In this document: in pieces, positions 35,821 through 44,782 of the stretch | How the letters are laid out: the number at the start of each line of letters is the position of its first letter | Position numbering within the stretch: position 1 is the first letter of the stretch | Source of the DNA: Pseudomonas sp. JQ170C | Lineage (GTDB): Bacteria > Pseudomonadota > Gammaproteobacteria > Pseudomonadales > Pseudomonadaceae | Direction: 5' to 3' | DNA length: 64,000 nt | Assembly: GCF_035581345.1 (NCBI RefSeq) | Contig: NZ_CP141608.1 | Coordinates: forward strand, 5,548,501 to 5,612,500 | Made by a program: the position numbers and the translations under genes | The notes under the pieces: model-generated | Databases searched by the model: none | What the model saw: the letters and a program-made list of their open reading frames with translations, nothing else | Told to the model about the DNA's origin: nothing

Positions 35821-36351
35821 TTACAACGGCTTGACGATGAACAGGCCGTCGTCGTGGCCTTCTTCCGAACCGCCGTAGACCTGCTCGGCGACCGTGCGAA
35901 TCTTGCTGCCGCGTGCTGCCAGGATCTGGTCCATGGCCCCGGCGAACCAGCCGGTGAACATGTAGTCGACCTTGCGCCCGACCTTGCCGTACACGTAGAC
36001 GAACGCCGAGTGCTCGAGCTTGACGCTGGCGGTGCCTTTATCCAGGTCGATGTCCTGGATCTTGAACAGGCCCCAGCCCCGCTGCGACAGGCGCTTCATG
36101 TAATGCTCGAACACCGCCACGCCTTCCAGGCCGTGGCATTCAGCCTCTTTCTCGCACCAGTGCCAGGCGGACTTGTAGCCGGCCTTGTAGAGGATTTCGG
36201 CATAGGCGTCGGCGCCCAGCACTTCCTCGATGCCCATGTGGTTGTTGACGAAAAAATGCCGTGGCACGTAGAGCATCGGCAGGGCATCGCTGGTCCAGAC
36301 ACCGGTTTCGCTGTCGACTTCGATAGGCAATTGCGGGGCGATCTTGGCCAT
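35821..36351 (-). CDS. DUF5943 protein of the dimethylglycine operon
   Basis: Protein of 176 residues of unknown function, located directly before dgcA (15-base gap) and therefore probably co-transcribed. I recognise the DUF5943 family, which I relate to V4R-like ligand-binding folds: VPRHFFVNNHMGIEEVLGADAYAEILYKAGYKSAWHWCEKEAE is the conserved central block, followed by KLEHSAFVYVYGKVGRKVDYMFTGWFAGAMDQI. No signal peptide and no metal-binding motif. A role in sensing, assembling or maturing the DgcAB–ETF complex is possible, but nothing proves it. Confidence 0.8.
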   Translation of the reverse strand: MAKIAPQLPIEVDSETGVWTSDALPMLYVPRHFFVNNHMGIEEVLGADAYAEILYKAGYKSAWHWCEKEAECHGLEGVAVFEHYMKRLSQRGWGLFKIQDIDLDKGTASVKLEHSAFVYVYGKVGRKVDYMFTGWFAGAMDQILAARGSKIRTVAEQVYGGSEEGHDDGLFIVKPL

Positions 36352-36386
36352 CGTTGAAAACTCCAGAAATCTAAGTAGTGGTCGCT

Positions 36387-36492
36387 TGTAGCCGCTGCCG
36401 AAGACTGCGATAAGGCTCGGCGAAGAGCCGTCAAGGCAGCCGTGCAGGCACGACTGCCGCGCAGCCGATCGCAGCCTTCGGCAGCAGCTACA
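36387..36492. repeat. long inverted repeat of the TGTAGCCGCTGCCGAA family
   Basis: TGTAGCCGCTGCCGAAG at one end and CTTCGGCAGCAGCTACA at the other (two mismatches), about 106 bases apart, with inner CTGCGAT / ATCGCAG arms and a variable centre. It is a second REPIN family, related to the hairpins in the 220-bp arrays. It fills the gap before the DUF5943 gene. Confidence 0.8.
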
Positions 36493-36509
36493 GGCGTTGA
36501 CGGTTGGCG

Positions 36510-37487
36510 TTATTCGCCCCAGACGTCCTTGAGGACGTTCACCCAGTTCTCGCCCATGATCTTGCGCACCACGCGCTCGGAATGGCCGCGCTTGAGCAGG
36601 GTCTCGGTGAGGTTGGGGAACTCGCCCACGGTGCGGATGCCCAGCGGGTTGATGATCTTGCCGAAGTTGGTCAGGCGCCGGGCGTAGCCCTTGTCGTGGG
36701 TCAGGTACTCGAAGAAGTCCTGGCCATGGCCCTGGGTGAAGTCAGTACCGATACCGATGGCGTCTTCACCGACGATGTTCATGGTGTATTCGATGGCTTC
36801 GGCGTAGTCGTCAATGGTCGAGTCGATGCCCTTGGCCAGGAACGGCGCGAACATGGTCACGCCGACAAAACCGCCATGGTCGGCAATGAACTTGAGCTCT
36901 TCATCGGACTTGTTGCGCGGGTGCTCCTTGAGCCCGGAGGGCAGGCAGTGGGAGTAGCACACCGGCTTTTTCGATTCGAGGATGACTTCTTCCGACGTCT
37001 TGGAACCGACATGGGACAGGTCGCACATGATCCCAACGCGGTTCATTTCGGCGACGATCTCGCGACCGAAACCCGACAGGCCACCGTCGCGCTCGTAGCA
37101 GCCGGTGCCCACCAGGTTCTGGGTGTTGTAGCACATCTGCACGATGCCCACGCCCAGCTGCTTGAACACGTCTACATAGCCGATCTGGTCCTCGAACGCG
37201 TGGGCGTTCTGGAAGCCGAACAGGATGCCGGTCTTGCCCAGCTCCTTGGCCTTGCGGATGTCGGCGGTGGTGCGTACCGGCATGACCAGGTCGCCGTTCT
37301 CGCGGATCAGCTTCTGGCTGGCGGCGATGTTGTTGACCGTGGCCTGGAAGCCTTCCCAGACCGACACAGTGCAGTTGGCAGCGGTGAGGCCGCCCTTGCG
37401 CATGTCCTCGAACAGCTCGCGGTTCCATTTGGCAATGATCAGCCCGTCGATAACGATGCTGTCGGCGTGTAATTCGGCTGGGCTCAT
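36510..37487 (-). CDS. M19 membrane-dipeptidase-like protein with altered metal site
   Basis: Protein of 325 residues of the renal dipeptidase (M19) family, the first gene of the dimethylglycine operon and conserved next to dgcAB in Pseudomonas. The canonical N-terminal metal motif DGHND is replaced by DGLIIAKWN (about 14–22), and the region holding the bridging Glu reads GFQNAHAFED. Later His-containing motifs (CDLSHVGSK, CYSHCLPSG) and GTDFTQG are kept. So at most an altered metal centre can form. The true substrate is unknown; it may not be a dipeptidase. Start at ATG 37487 with a plausible ribosome site (GGGGACAG) upstream. Confidence 0.88.
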   Translation of the reverse strand: MSPAELHADSIVIDGLIIAKWNRELFEDMRKGGLTAANCTVSVWEGFQATVNNIAASQKLIRENGDLVMPVRTTADIRKAKELGKTGILFGFQNAHAFEDQIGYVDVFKQLGVGIVQMCYNTQNLVGTGCYERDGGLSGFGREIVAEMNRVGIMCDLSHVGSKTSEEVILESKKPVCYSHCLPSGLKEHPRNKSDEELKFIADHGGFVGVTMFAPFLAKGIDSTIDDYAEAIEYTMNIVGEDAIGIGTDFTQGHGQDFFEYLTHDKGYARRLTNFGKIINPLGIRTVGEFPNLTETLLKRGHSERVVRKIMGENWVNVLKDVWGE

Positions 37488-37737
37488 CAGGCTGTCCCCT
37501 TTATTGGCATTACCTGCGCCGAATCGTCTGCCGGCGCTTTGGGACCAGCATATGCCTAGGCGACAGGTCGCTAAGATGCAAAAACGACAGGGGAATTACC
37601 GAAAGCGTCAAAGCGCGACAAAGGGCTGCTGCAAAGGCTGCGCGCAGACTCTTTCACAGTTTTGCGACAAACCGCTCAAAGATTGACCAGGGCCGTTTCC
37701 CTAGCATGCACTGACCTTCATTGCCCCCAGGTGCATC

Positions 37738-39564
37738 ATGCTTCGCTCGCCTCGATCAGCCCTGCTGTTAAGTCTGTTGACCCTGGCCAGTGGCTGCGGA
37801 GAGCGGACCCCGCAACCGCAGCCAGAAATCCGCCAGGGCGACTATCAGGCGGTGATCGAGCAGTTGCGCCAGCGAATTCCCGCGCTGATGGACAAGAACC
37901 ATGTGCCGGGGCTGTCGCTGGCCCTGATCGATGGCCAGGCGCTGGTGTGGGCCGAGGGCTTTGGCCTGGCCGACCAGGACCTGCAGATGCGCGTGACGCC
38001 CGATACCGCGTTTCGCGCAGGTTCGCTGTCCAAGCTGTTCACCGCCAGCGCCACCCTGCAGTTGGTCGAGCAGCAGCGCCTGGCGCTGGATGCGCCGTTG
38101 TCGCAGACACTGCCGGAATTTCGCGTGCGCTCGCGCTTTCACCCCGACGCCCACAGCGCCAACAATGCCGTAACCCTGCGCCGCCTGCTCAGCCACCAGG
38201 CCGGCCTGCCCAGCGAATACCTGCCCCGCCTGCGCAGCAGCGACCCGTTGAAATACCTGCCGCAGAAAGCTTCCGGGCTGTGGCTGAGCAACCCGCCCGG
38301 CACCCGCACGGTGTATTCCAACCTGGGCTTTGCCCTGCTGGGCGCGGCCATCGAGCGCAGCAGTGGGCAAACCTTTGAAACCCGCCTGCAGCAGCACCTG
38401 TTGCAACCCCTGGCCATGAAGCACTCGAGTTTTATCGGCAACAGCGAGCTTGAGCCGTTTCGCGCCCGTGGCTATCTGCAAGGCCAGCGCAGCGCCGATA
38501 CGCAGATTCGCGACATGCCGGCCGGCGGGCTGTGGACAACACCCCGGGAGGTCGGCCAGTTCGTCCAGATGCTGTTTGCCGAGGGCCGCTACAACGGCCG
38601 CCAGGTACTGAGCCAGGCGTCGATCCAGGCCATGTTCAGCCAGCAGAATCGCGCCAATGCCCTGGATTTCGACTGCCCGATGGGCCTGGCCTGGTACCTG
38701 GGCCCCTGTGGTGATCCGCAGATCGGCGCACACCTTGCGCAGTGGCAGCACAGCGGCTCGACCGGCGATTTTGCCGCGCAATTGAGCGTGCTGCCCGAGC
38801 ATCAATTGGCGGTGGTGGTGATGGCCAATGCCGACACGGCCGAAGCGCTGGTCAGCGACCTGGCGACCCAGGCCTTGCGCCTGATGGTGCAGGCCCAGGG
38901 CGGCCAGCCGGGCTGCCTGGACGACTGCAGCTACAGCCTGCCGCCCCTGGCCGCCGCCGTGGTGCCGGGCGCCGACGACCGCCAGCGCGTCGCCGGGATC
39001 TACACCAGCCGGCTGGGTGTGGTGCGCATCAAGGATGAGCGCCAGCGCCTGTTCGCCGAGCTGGCCGGCAAGCGCGTCGAGTTGCTGCGCGACAGCGATG
39101 GCTGGCTGCGCCCGGAAAAGAAACTGCTGGGCCTCTGGGCACTGGACCTGGGCAAACTCGAGCAACTGCAACTCGATGTGCTGAGCGTCGCCGACAAACG
39201 CGTGCTGGTGGTGCGGCGCCACGGCCAGACCTTGCCCCTGGGTGAACGCATCGAACCCGTTCCGTTGCCCGCTGACTGGCAGGACAGCGTCGGACGCTAT
39301 CGGCTGGTGAGCCCGGGCGACACCGCGCCGCTGCTCGATGGCCTGAACCTGCGTATCGAGCAGGGGCTACTGCTGGCGCAGGGACGGCGGGCGGGCGAAA
39401 GCCTGATCGAGTTCGTGATCCAGCCGCTGGATGCCGAACATGCCCTGCTGGCCGGCAGCGGCCAGGACCAGGGCAACACCCTCAGCCGCCACAGCGACGG
39501 GCTCAGGGTGCTGGGCTACCGCTTTGTGCGCAGCCCTGCGGCCAATACCGTTGTGCAGTTCTGA
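37738..39564 (+). CDS. class C β-lactamase-related serine hydrolase lipoprotein
   Basis: Exported serine hydrolase of 608 residues. The N-terminus MLRSPRSALLLSLLTLASGC has a lipobox (LASGC), so it is a lipoprotein. The β-lactamase-like domain (about 35–390) keeps SLSK (catalytic Ser in GSLSK), the YSN motif and HSG in place of KTG, so it should be an active penicillin-binding-protein-type or esterase hydrolase. A C-terminal domain of about 200 residues (about 410–608) has no assignment. It is monocistronic, divergent from the dipeptidase-like gene and convergent with the RstB-like kinase, with 3 bases between the stops. Confidence 0.85.
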   Translation: MLRSPRSALLLSLLTLASGCGERTPQPQPEIRQGDYQAVIEQLRQRIPALMDKNHVPGLSLALIDGQALVWAEGFGLADQDLQMRVTPDTAFRAGSLSKLFTASATLQLVEQQRLALDAPLSQTLPEFRVRSRFHPDAHSANNAVTLRRLLSHQAGLPSEYLPRLRSSDPLKYLPQKASGLWLSNPPGTRTVYSNLGFALLGAAIERSSGQTFETRLQQHLLQPLAMKHSSFIGNSELEPFRARGYLQGQRSADTQIRDMPAGGLWTTPREVGQFVQMLFAEGRYNGRQVLSQASIQAMFSQQNRANALDFDCPMGLAWYLGPCGDPQIGAHLAQWQHSGSTGDFAAQLSVLPEHQLAVVVMANADTAEALVSDLATQALRLMVQAQGGQPGCLDDCSYSLPPLAAAVVPGADDRQRVAGIYTSRLGVVRIKDERQRLFAELAGKRVELLRDSDGWLRPEKKLLGLWALDLGKLEQLQLDVLSVADKRVLVVRRHGQTLPLGERIEPVPLPADWQDSVGRYRLVSPGDTAPLLDGLNLRIEQGLLLAQGRRAGESLIEFVIQPLDAEHALLAGSGQDQGNTLSRHSDGLRVLGYRFVRSPAANTVVQF

Positions 39565-39567
39565 GGC

Positions 39568-40857
39568 TCAGGCGTCGCTATGGGGCCAGGTCAGGACAAA
39601 CAGTGCCCCGCCAGCCTCGGCATCTCGCACATCGGCCTGGCCGCCGTGCCACTGCGACACCCGGCGAACCAGCGCCAGCCCCAGGCCAAAGCCGCCGGTG
39701 CGGCGGTCACGGCTGGCATCCAGGCGCGAGAACGGCTCGAAGATCTTCTCCCGGGCATTGGCAGGCACACCCGGGCCATCGTCTTCCACCACGATCCGGT
39801 ACCACTCGCCCTCACGCTCCAGACGCACCCGCACTTCGCGCTCGGCATAACGAATGGCATTGCGCAGCAAGTTGATCACCGCTCGGGCCATGAACCGCGG
39901 CTCGATTCGGATCGACTCCACCGTGCAGGTATCCAGCACCAGCTGAACGCCCACAGCCTCCGCCTCCAGCGCCACGGCCCCCAGCACACTGTCGATCCAG
40001 TTGGCGGCCTGGATGGTTTCGCGCTTGATCTCGGTGGCGCCGCGCTCAAGGCTGGCGTAGGTCAGCAGCTCCGAGACCATTTCCTCCAGATCGCCCAGGT
40101 CGGCATGCATGTCATCGATCAATGCACCGCAGACCTCCTGGCGCGACAGCCGGCGCAATTGCTCAAGCTCGAAGGTCAGCCGGGCGATAGGCGTGCGCAG
40201 TTCGTGGGATACCGCATTGGTCAGTTCGCGCTGGTTGGCGATCAGCCCCTCGATACGCCCGGCCATCTGGTTGAAGTGCTCGGCCAGCTCGCGGATGTTG
40301 GAGCGACGCGACAGGTGAATCCGCGAGCGCAGGTCGTTGTCACCAAAACGCTGGGCCGCCAGGCGCAAGCCCTCAAGGTCGCGCCAGTGCGGACGCACCC
40401 AGAGGAACAGGGCAATGGCGATCAGCCCGGCCAGCATGGCGTAGGCACCGATGGTGTAGGCCCCGGTCAGCTCAGGCTCTGCGGGCAGGTCGATACTCAG
40501 CACTTGCGGGCCATCATCGATGGGGGCGATGAACTGGGTGAAGTCCTTGCGCACCACCAACTGGTCGTTGGCCAGCAAGGCTTGCTCGCGCTGGTCGAGG
40601 TGCAATTGGTCGGTTTCGGCCAGCTTCAGGCCCAGGCCATAGTGCGGTTGCAGTTCGGCGAGTTTCTGCGGGCGCGCCGCGGCTTCAAGCGGGCGCAGTT
40701 GCTCCACCAGGCTGTAGGCCGGACCGCGTACGGCCTCACGGTGATAAAGCTCAAGCGGCCCCTTGAGCAGCCAGGTAAACACATGGTCGACGGCAGTGAT
40801 CGACAGGGCGAAGCCGAGCACCAGGGTGATGTACAGGCCAAGGAACAGGCGCAGCAT
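39568..40857 (-). CDS. RstB-like sensor histidine kinase
   Basis: Membrane sensor kinase of 429 residues, partner of the RstA-like regulator. TM1 is at about 5–24, a short periplasmic domain follows with an acidic stretch (ELTGAYTIG), TM2 is at about 134–153, then HAMP, HisKA with phospho-accepting His218 in VSHELRTPIARL, and a HATPase domain (NLLRNAIRY, DDGPGVP, GFGLGLALV). Its start touches the regulator stop (40858). The RstB name is based on the pairing and on the receiver partner; the signal is unknown. Confidence 0.88.
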   Translation of the reverse strand: MLRLFLGLYITLVLGFALSITAVDHVFTWLLKGPLELYHREAVRGPAYSLVEQLRPLEAAARPQKLAELQPHYGLGLKLAETDQLHLDQREQALLANDQLVVRKDFTQFIAPIDDGPQVLSIDLPAEPELTGAYTIGAYAMLAGLIAIALFLWVRPHWRDLEGLRLAAQRFGDNDLRSRIHLSRRSNIRELAEHFNQMAGRIEGLIANQRELTNAVSHELRTPIARLTFELEQLRRLSRQEVCGALIDDMHADLGDLEEMVSELLTYASLERGATEIKRETIQAANWIDSVLGAVALEAEAVGVQLVLDTCTVESIRIEPRFMARAVINLLRNAIRYAEREVRVRLEREGEWYRIVVEDDGPGVPANAREKIFEPFSRLDASRDRRTGGFGLGLALVRRVSQWHGGQADVRDAEAGGALFVLTWPHSDA

Positions 40858-41565
40858 CTACAGCTCCCAGGCAAAGGGATTGAACAGGTAGCCCTTGCCC
40901 CAGACGGTCTTGATGCACACCGGCTCCCGGGGGTTGTCGTGGAGTTTGCTGCGCAGCTTGCTGACATAGACGTCGACGCTGCGGTTCAGGCCATCGAAGG
41001 CGATACCGCGTATGCGGTTGAGGATGTCGTCACGCGAGAGAATCTGTCCCGCCGAGCTTGCCAGCAACCACAGCAACTCGAACTCCATGGTGCTCAGCTC
41101 GATCAGGTCATCGCCCAGGCGTGCTTCGCGGCTGGCGCGGTCGATGCTCAGGCGCCCGAATTCCAGGCTGTCGCGCCCGGGGGCATCGTTGCCCTGGCGC
41201 CGCTGCAACGCACGCAGGCGGGCCAGCAACACCGGGGGCTTGATGGGTTTGATCACATAGTCGTCGGCGCCGGACTCAAGGCCCAGGATGTGGTCCAGGT
41301 CGTCCTCGCGGGCGGTGAGGATGACGATCGGCGTCGCCGCCTGGCTGCGGATCGCCCGGCACACTTGCAGGCCACTGAGCCCGGGCAACATGAGGTCGAG
41401 CACCACCAGCGCGGGCTTGAAGGTCAGAAACGCTTCCAGCGCTTCATCACCGCGATGCACGCAGTGCACGTCGAAGCCGTGTTCGCCGAGAAAATTCGCC
41501 ACCAGGCCGGCCAGTTTAAGGTCGTCCTCGACCAGCAGTACCTTGAACAGTCCCGCACTTTCCAT
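40858..41565 (-). CDS. RstA-like response regulator
   Basis: OmpR-type regulator of 235 residues from ATG 41565 (MESAGLFKVLLVEDD). The receiver has Asp57 in VVLDLMLPG, the Ser/Thr region VILTARED, and the Lys in YVIKPIKPPVLLARLR, a phrase typical of RstA. A winged-helix domain follows (about 130–235). An in-frame ATG at 41613 is less likely because the receiver begins at 41565. It is immediately upstream of the kinase gene; no target promoter can be named. Confidence 0.88.
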   Translation of the reverse strand: MESAGLFKVLLVEDDLKLAGLVANFLGEHGFDVHCVHRGDEALEAFLTFKPALVVLDLMLPGLSGLQVCRAIRSQAATPIVILTAREDDLDHILGLESGADDYVIKPIKPPVLLARLRALQRRQGNDAPGRDSLEFGRLSIDRASREARLGDDLIELSTMEFELLWLLASSAGQILSRDDILNRIRGIAFDGLNRSVDVYVSKLRSKLHDNPREPVCIKTVWGKGYLFNPFAWEL

Positions 41566-41769
41566 GGCGTTTCCAGAGGTATCGAAGGGTTGGAGAGTAT
41601 AGATAGCGGCCAATCGCCGAGTTTATGTGCCCGGCCCCGGCACGTCTGTGAATAAGTGTTCATGTGCACTGCACGCTTTTTTACAGCGGGTGCGGCTACC
41701 CTGTTCTTTGCCGTGGCGCTGAGCGAGAATCGACGCCCATGTTCCCGCAGGCTTTGGAGGATGTCGCAG

Positions 41770-42174
41770 ATGAGATCGATGGTAGGGCTGGCCCTGGTGT
41801 TGCTGGCATTCGGCGCCCAGGCGCAAGAGGACGAGAGCACCACGCCGTGTGACAACGTCGAGACCGACCCGCAGGCCTATGAATGCGCCCTGTACAGCCG
41901 CCAGAGCGCCGAACGCGAGCTGACTGCCGCCTTCAACGACCAGCTTGATCGCATCAAGGAGCAATACAGCGGCCAGCCGGCGCAGATTGCCGAACTGAGC
42001 AAGCGCCTGCGCGACGCCGAGGCTGTGTGGCAACAGCTGCGCGATGCCGACTGCAAGATCGAGACCTATGCCGAGAAACCCGGCAGCAAGGCCTTTGAAG
42101 TCGCCCAGAACACCTGCCTGGCCCAGCGCAGCGATGATCGCTCCGAGTACCTGCAATCGCTTGGCCTGCAATAA
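41770..42174 (+). CDS. LprI-type (DUF1311) lysozyme-inhibitor-like exported protein
   Basis: Exported protein of 134 residues with a signal peptide (MRSMVGLALVLLAFGAQA) and the LprI N-terminal pattern of paired cysteines: CDNVETDPQAYECALYSRQSAERELTAAF, and CKIETYAEK…CLAQR. This fold binds lysozyme in mycobacterial LprI (family knowledge); in Pseudomonas the function is not tested. The start at 41770 is chosen because GGAGG (41756–41760) is at proper distance, while ATG 41761 would have no spacing. It is divergent from the RstA-like gene and may be one of its targets (inference). Confidence 0.8.
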   Translation: MRSMVGLALVLLAFGAQAQEDESTTPCDNVETDPQAYECALYSRQSAERELTAAFNDQLDRIKEQYSGQPAQIAELSKRLRDAEAVWQQLRDADCKIETYAEKPGSKAFEVAQNTCLAQRSDDRSEYLQSLGLQ

Positions 42175-42194
42175 CCCCCTTTCCCGAGGTATGA

Positions 42195-42614
42195 ATGAAA
42201 GTCTGCGGAATCGAAATCAAGGGCAGTGAAGCCCTGTTGGCCGTGGTCGCGCTGGAGGCCGGAAGCCCGGCCCACCTGGCCCTGGCGACGAAAAAGATCG
42301 GTCTGGAAGACGACGAACTGGCGGACAACGTCAAAGCCTTCGCCAGCCAGGCCCGGCAGTTTGTCACCGAGCACGGCATTACCCACCTGGCCATCAAGAA
42401 GCGCAGCAAGAAAGGCGACTTCGCCGGCGGCCCCACTACCTTCAAGATCGAGGGCATCCTGCAACTGCTTGAGGGGTGCGAAGTGGCCCTGGTATCCCCG
42501 CAGACCGTCAGCGCCCAGGCCAAGAAGCACAACATCGAGCCCCCTGCCTCGCTGAACAAGTACCAGCACGAAGCCTACAAGAGCGCCTGCGCCCTGCTGC
42601 TCAGCCGCCGCTGA
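42195..42614 (+). CDS. DUF3010 family protein
   Basis: Protein of 139 residues of unknown function recognised as DUF3010: MKVCGIEIKGSEALLAVVALE at the N-terminus and KKRSKKGDFAGGPTTFKIEGILQLLEGC in the middle. No signal peptide. It follows the LprI-like gene by 20 bases on the same strand, so it may be co-transcribed with it, and its end overlaps the cdhR end (convergent, stop at 42601). Confidence 0.8.
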   Translation: MKVCGIEIKGSEALLAVVALEAGSPAHLALATKKIGLEDDELADNVKAFASQARQFVTEHGITHLAIKKRSKKGDFAGGPTTFKIEGILQLLEGCEVALVSPQTVSAQAKKHNIEPPASLNKYQHEAYKSACALLLSRR

Positions 42615-43560
42615 CAGTCGCCGCCTGCGGCTTGCGGTCTTCGCGCGGGCAGCGCTCGAAACGCCCGCGATAGCAGCGGGTGAAATAGGACGCCGACTCG
42701 AAGCCGCAGGCGATCCCCACCTCCAGCACACTCATGTCGGTCTGGCGCAGCAGTTGCCGCGCCTTGTCCAGGCGCAGGCGCAGGTAAAAGCCACTGGGGG
42801 TGTCGTGCAGGTACAGGCGAAACAGCCGCTCCAACTGGCGCCGGGTGACCTGCACCTGCTCGGCCAGCACGAGGGTGTTGAGCGGTTGCTCGGTGTTGCG
42901 CTCCATCTCGCCGATCACCTGCACCAGTTTCTTGTTGCTGATGCCGAAGCGTGAAGCGATCTGCATGCGCTGGTGGTCCTGGCGCGGGCGGATGCGACCC
43001 AGCACGAACTGCTCCGACACCTGGATCGCCAGCGGCGCGCCGTGGGCCTGGGCGATCAGGTCAAGCATCAGGTCGATGGAGGCGGTGCCACCGGCCGAGG
43101 TGATGCGCCGCCGGTCCACCTCGAACAGTTCCTGGGTTGCCTGCAGTTGCGGGTACGACTCCTTGAAGGCCTCCAGCGCCTCCCAGTGCAGGGTCACCCG
43201 GTGGCCGTCGAGCAAGCCGGCCTCGGCCAGGACTACCGCACCGGTGTCGATGCCGCCCAGTACCACGCCGTCGTGATCGAGCTTGCGCAGCCAATGCTGC
43301 AGCGCAGGGGTGTAACTGCCCAGCGGCTCGAACCCGGCCACCACCAGCAAGGTTGCCCCCTTGGCCAACGGCTGCAGCGCGCCATCGGCGTTGACCGACA
43401 TGCCATTGCTGGCCTGCACCGCCCCGCCCCCTATGCTCAACACCTGCCAGCGGTACAAGCCGCTGCGAAAGCGGTTGGCCACCCGCAGCGGTTCTATCGC
43501 CGAGATAAAGCCGATGGCGGAAAAACCGGGGAGCAACAGAAAGTAGAAATCCTGGGGCAT
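42601..43560 (-). CDS. cdhR: carnitine catabolism transcriptional regulator CdhR
   Basis: GlxA/AraC-family activator of 319 residues from ATG 43560. The N-terminal DJ-1/PfpI-like domain (about 5–170; FYFLLLPGFSAIGFISAIEPLRVANR) is followed by an AraC-type double helix-turn-helix (about 205–300; VTRRQLERLFRLYLHDTPSGFYLRLRL). In P. aeruginosa CdhR activates carnitine genes with carnitine as inducer (literature). It is divergent from caiX; the 171-base gap contains a 21-bp-period direct repeat (43605–43639) that is a likely operator. Confidence 0.92.
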   Translation of the reverse strand: MPQDFYFLLLPGFSAIGFISAIEPLRVANRFRSGLYRWQVLSIGGGAVQASNGMSVNADGALQPLAKGATLLVVAGFEPLGSYTPALQHWLRKLDHDGVVLGGIDTGAVVLAEAGLLDGHRVTLHWEALEAFKESYPQLQATQELFEVDRRRITSAGGTASIDLMLDLIAQAHGAPLAIQVSEQFVLGRIRPRQDHQRMQIASRFGISNKKLVQVIGEMERNTEQPLNTLVLAEQVQVTRRQLERLFRLYLHDTPSGFYLRLRLDKARQLLRQTDMSVLEVGIACGFESASYFTRCYRGRFERCPREDRKPQAATVSGG

Positions 43561-43604
43561 AGCGAACGACTCGACGGCCACGGGTCTGCGGTTAATACCC
43601 TGCA

Positions 43605-43639
43605 GGTCGCCACTGTGCAAGTGCTGGTCGCCAGGGTGC
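43605..43639 (+). promoter_or_regulatory. direct repeat with 21-bp period in the cdhR–caiX region
   Basis: GGTCGCCACTGTGC (43605–43618) and GGTCGCCAGGGTGC (43626–43639), 12 of 14 bases identical, spaced 21 bp (two helical turns), as in AraC-family half-site pairs. It lies about 93 bases before the caiX start and about 45 from the cdhR start. Candidate site for CdhR or GbdR. Confidence 0.6.
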
Positions 43640-43731
43640 GATTTTTCCCGGTGGCCTGGGCGTAGTTTGATCAGCACGGCACGCAGAGGCCGCCCCTTAT
43701 AACAATTAGAACTGCCGTTGGAGGAGCCACC

Positions 43732-44676
43732 ATGAACAGATTGATCAGCCGTAGCCTGCTGACGCTCGTCGGTACCGCAATCCTCAGCACCAACGTATGG
43801 GCAGCCGAACCCGCTGCTTGCAAGAATGTGCGCCTTGGCGTGGTCAACTGGACCGATGTGATGGCCACCAGCGCCATGACCCAGGTACTGCTCGACGGCC
43901 TGGGCTACAAGACCAAACAGACCAGTGCCTCGCAACAGATCATCTTCGCCGGCATTCGCGACAATCGCCTGGACATGTTTTTGGGTTACTGGAACCCAAT
44001 CATGACCCAGACCATCACCCCCTTCATCAAGCAGAACCAGGTCAAGGTGCTCGACCAGCCAAGCCTCGACGATGCCCGCGCCACCCTCGCCGTACCCAAG
44101 TACCTGGCCGACAAGGGCCTGAAGACCTTCGCCGACATCGCCAAATTCGAGAAGGAACTGGGCGGCAAGATCTACGGCATCGAGCCCGGCTCCGGCGCCA
44201 ACACTCAGATCAAGGCGATGATCAGCAAGAACCAGTTTGGCCTGGGCAAGTTCCAGTTGGTCGAATCCAGCGAGGCCGGCATGCTCGCCGCCGTCGACCG
44301 CGCCGTGCGGCGCAATGAGGCGGTGGTGTTCTTTGGCTGGGCGCCGCACCCGATGAACGTGAACATCGAGATGGCTTACCTGAGCGGCAGCGAAGACGCC
44401 CTGGGCCCGGATGAAGGCCGCGCCACGGTGTGGACCGTCACCGCCCCGGATTACGCCGAACGCTGCCCCAACGTGAACAAGCTGCTGACCAACCTGACCT
44501 TCAGCGCCGAAGACGAGAGCCGCATGATGCAACCGCTGCTCGAACACAAAGACGCCCTGGCCTCCGCCCGCCAGTGGCTCAAGGATCACCCCGAAGACCA
44601 GAAGCGCTGGCTCGAGGGCGTGACCACCTTTGACGGCAAGCCGGCTGCCGACAACCTTCGGCTGACTGCCAACTGA
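43732..44676 (+). CDS. caiX: carnitine-binding periplasmic protein CaiX
   Basis: Substrate-binding protein of the quaternary-amine ABC family, 314 residues with signal peptide ([24 protein letters not shown]). The body has the OpuAC-type pattern with Trp/Tyr residues for a trimethylammonium box ([40 protein letters not shown]). It lacks its own permease and ATPase; in P. aeruginosa the carnitine-specific CaiX feeds CbcWV (literature), present here at 52.7–54.8 kb. First gene of the caiX-cdhCAB operon; a REP set follows it. Confidence 0.94.
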   Translation: MNRLISRSLLTLVGTAILSTNVWAAEPAACKNVRLGVVNWTDVMATSAMTQVLLDGLGYKTKQTSASQQIIFAGIRDNRLDMFLGYWNPIMTQTITPFIKQNQVKVLDQPSLDDARATLAVPKYLADKGLKTFADIAKFEKELGGKIYGIEPGSGANTQIKAMISKNQFGLGKFQLVESSEAGMLAAVDRAVRRNEAVVFFGWAPHPMNVNIEMAYLSGSEDALGPDEGRATVWTVTAPDYAERCPNVNKLLTNLTFSAEDESRMMQPLLEHKDALASARQWLKDHPEDQKRWLEGVTTFDGKPAADNLRLTAN

Positions 44677-44680
44677 CTTC

Positions 44681-44755
44681 TTCGCGGGGCAAGCCCGCTC
44701 CTACAGGCTTGCCCCGCGAAACACCCACCCGGTAGGAGCGGGCTCGCCCCGCGAA
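44681..44755. repeat. three REP cores between caiX and cdhC
   Basis: Three REP units in alternating orientation fill most of the caiX–cdhC gap. In other ABC operons such elements after the binding-protein gene stabilise its mRNA. Confidence 0.85.
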
Positions 44756-44782
44756 ACGCCCCCCTGTTCAAGGAACCCCGCC

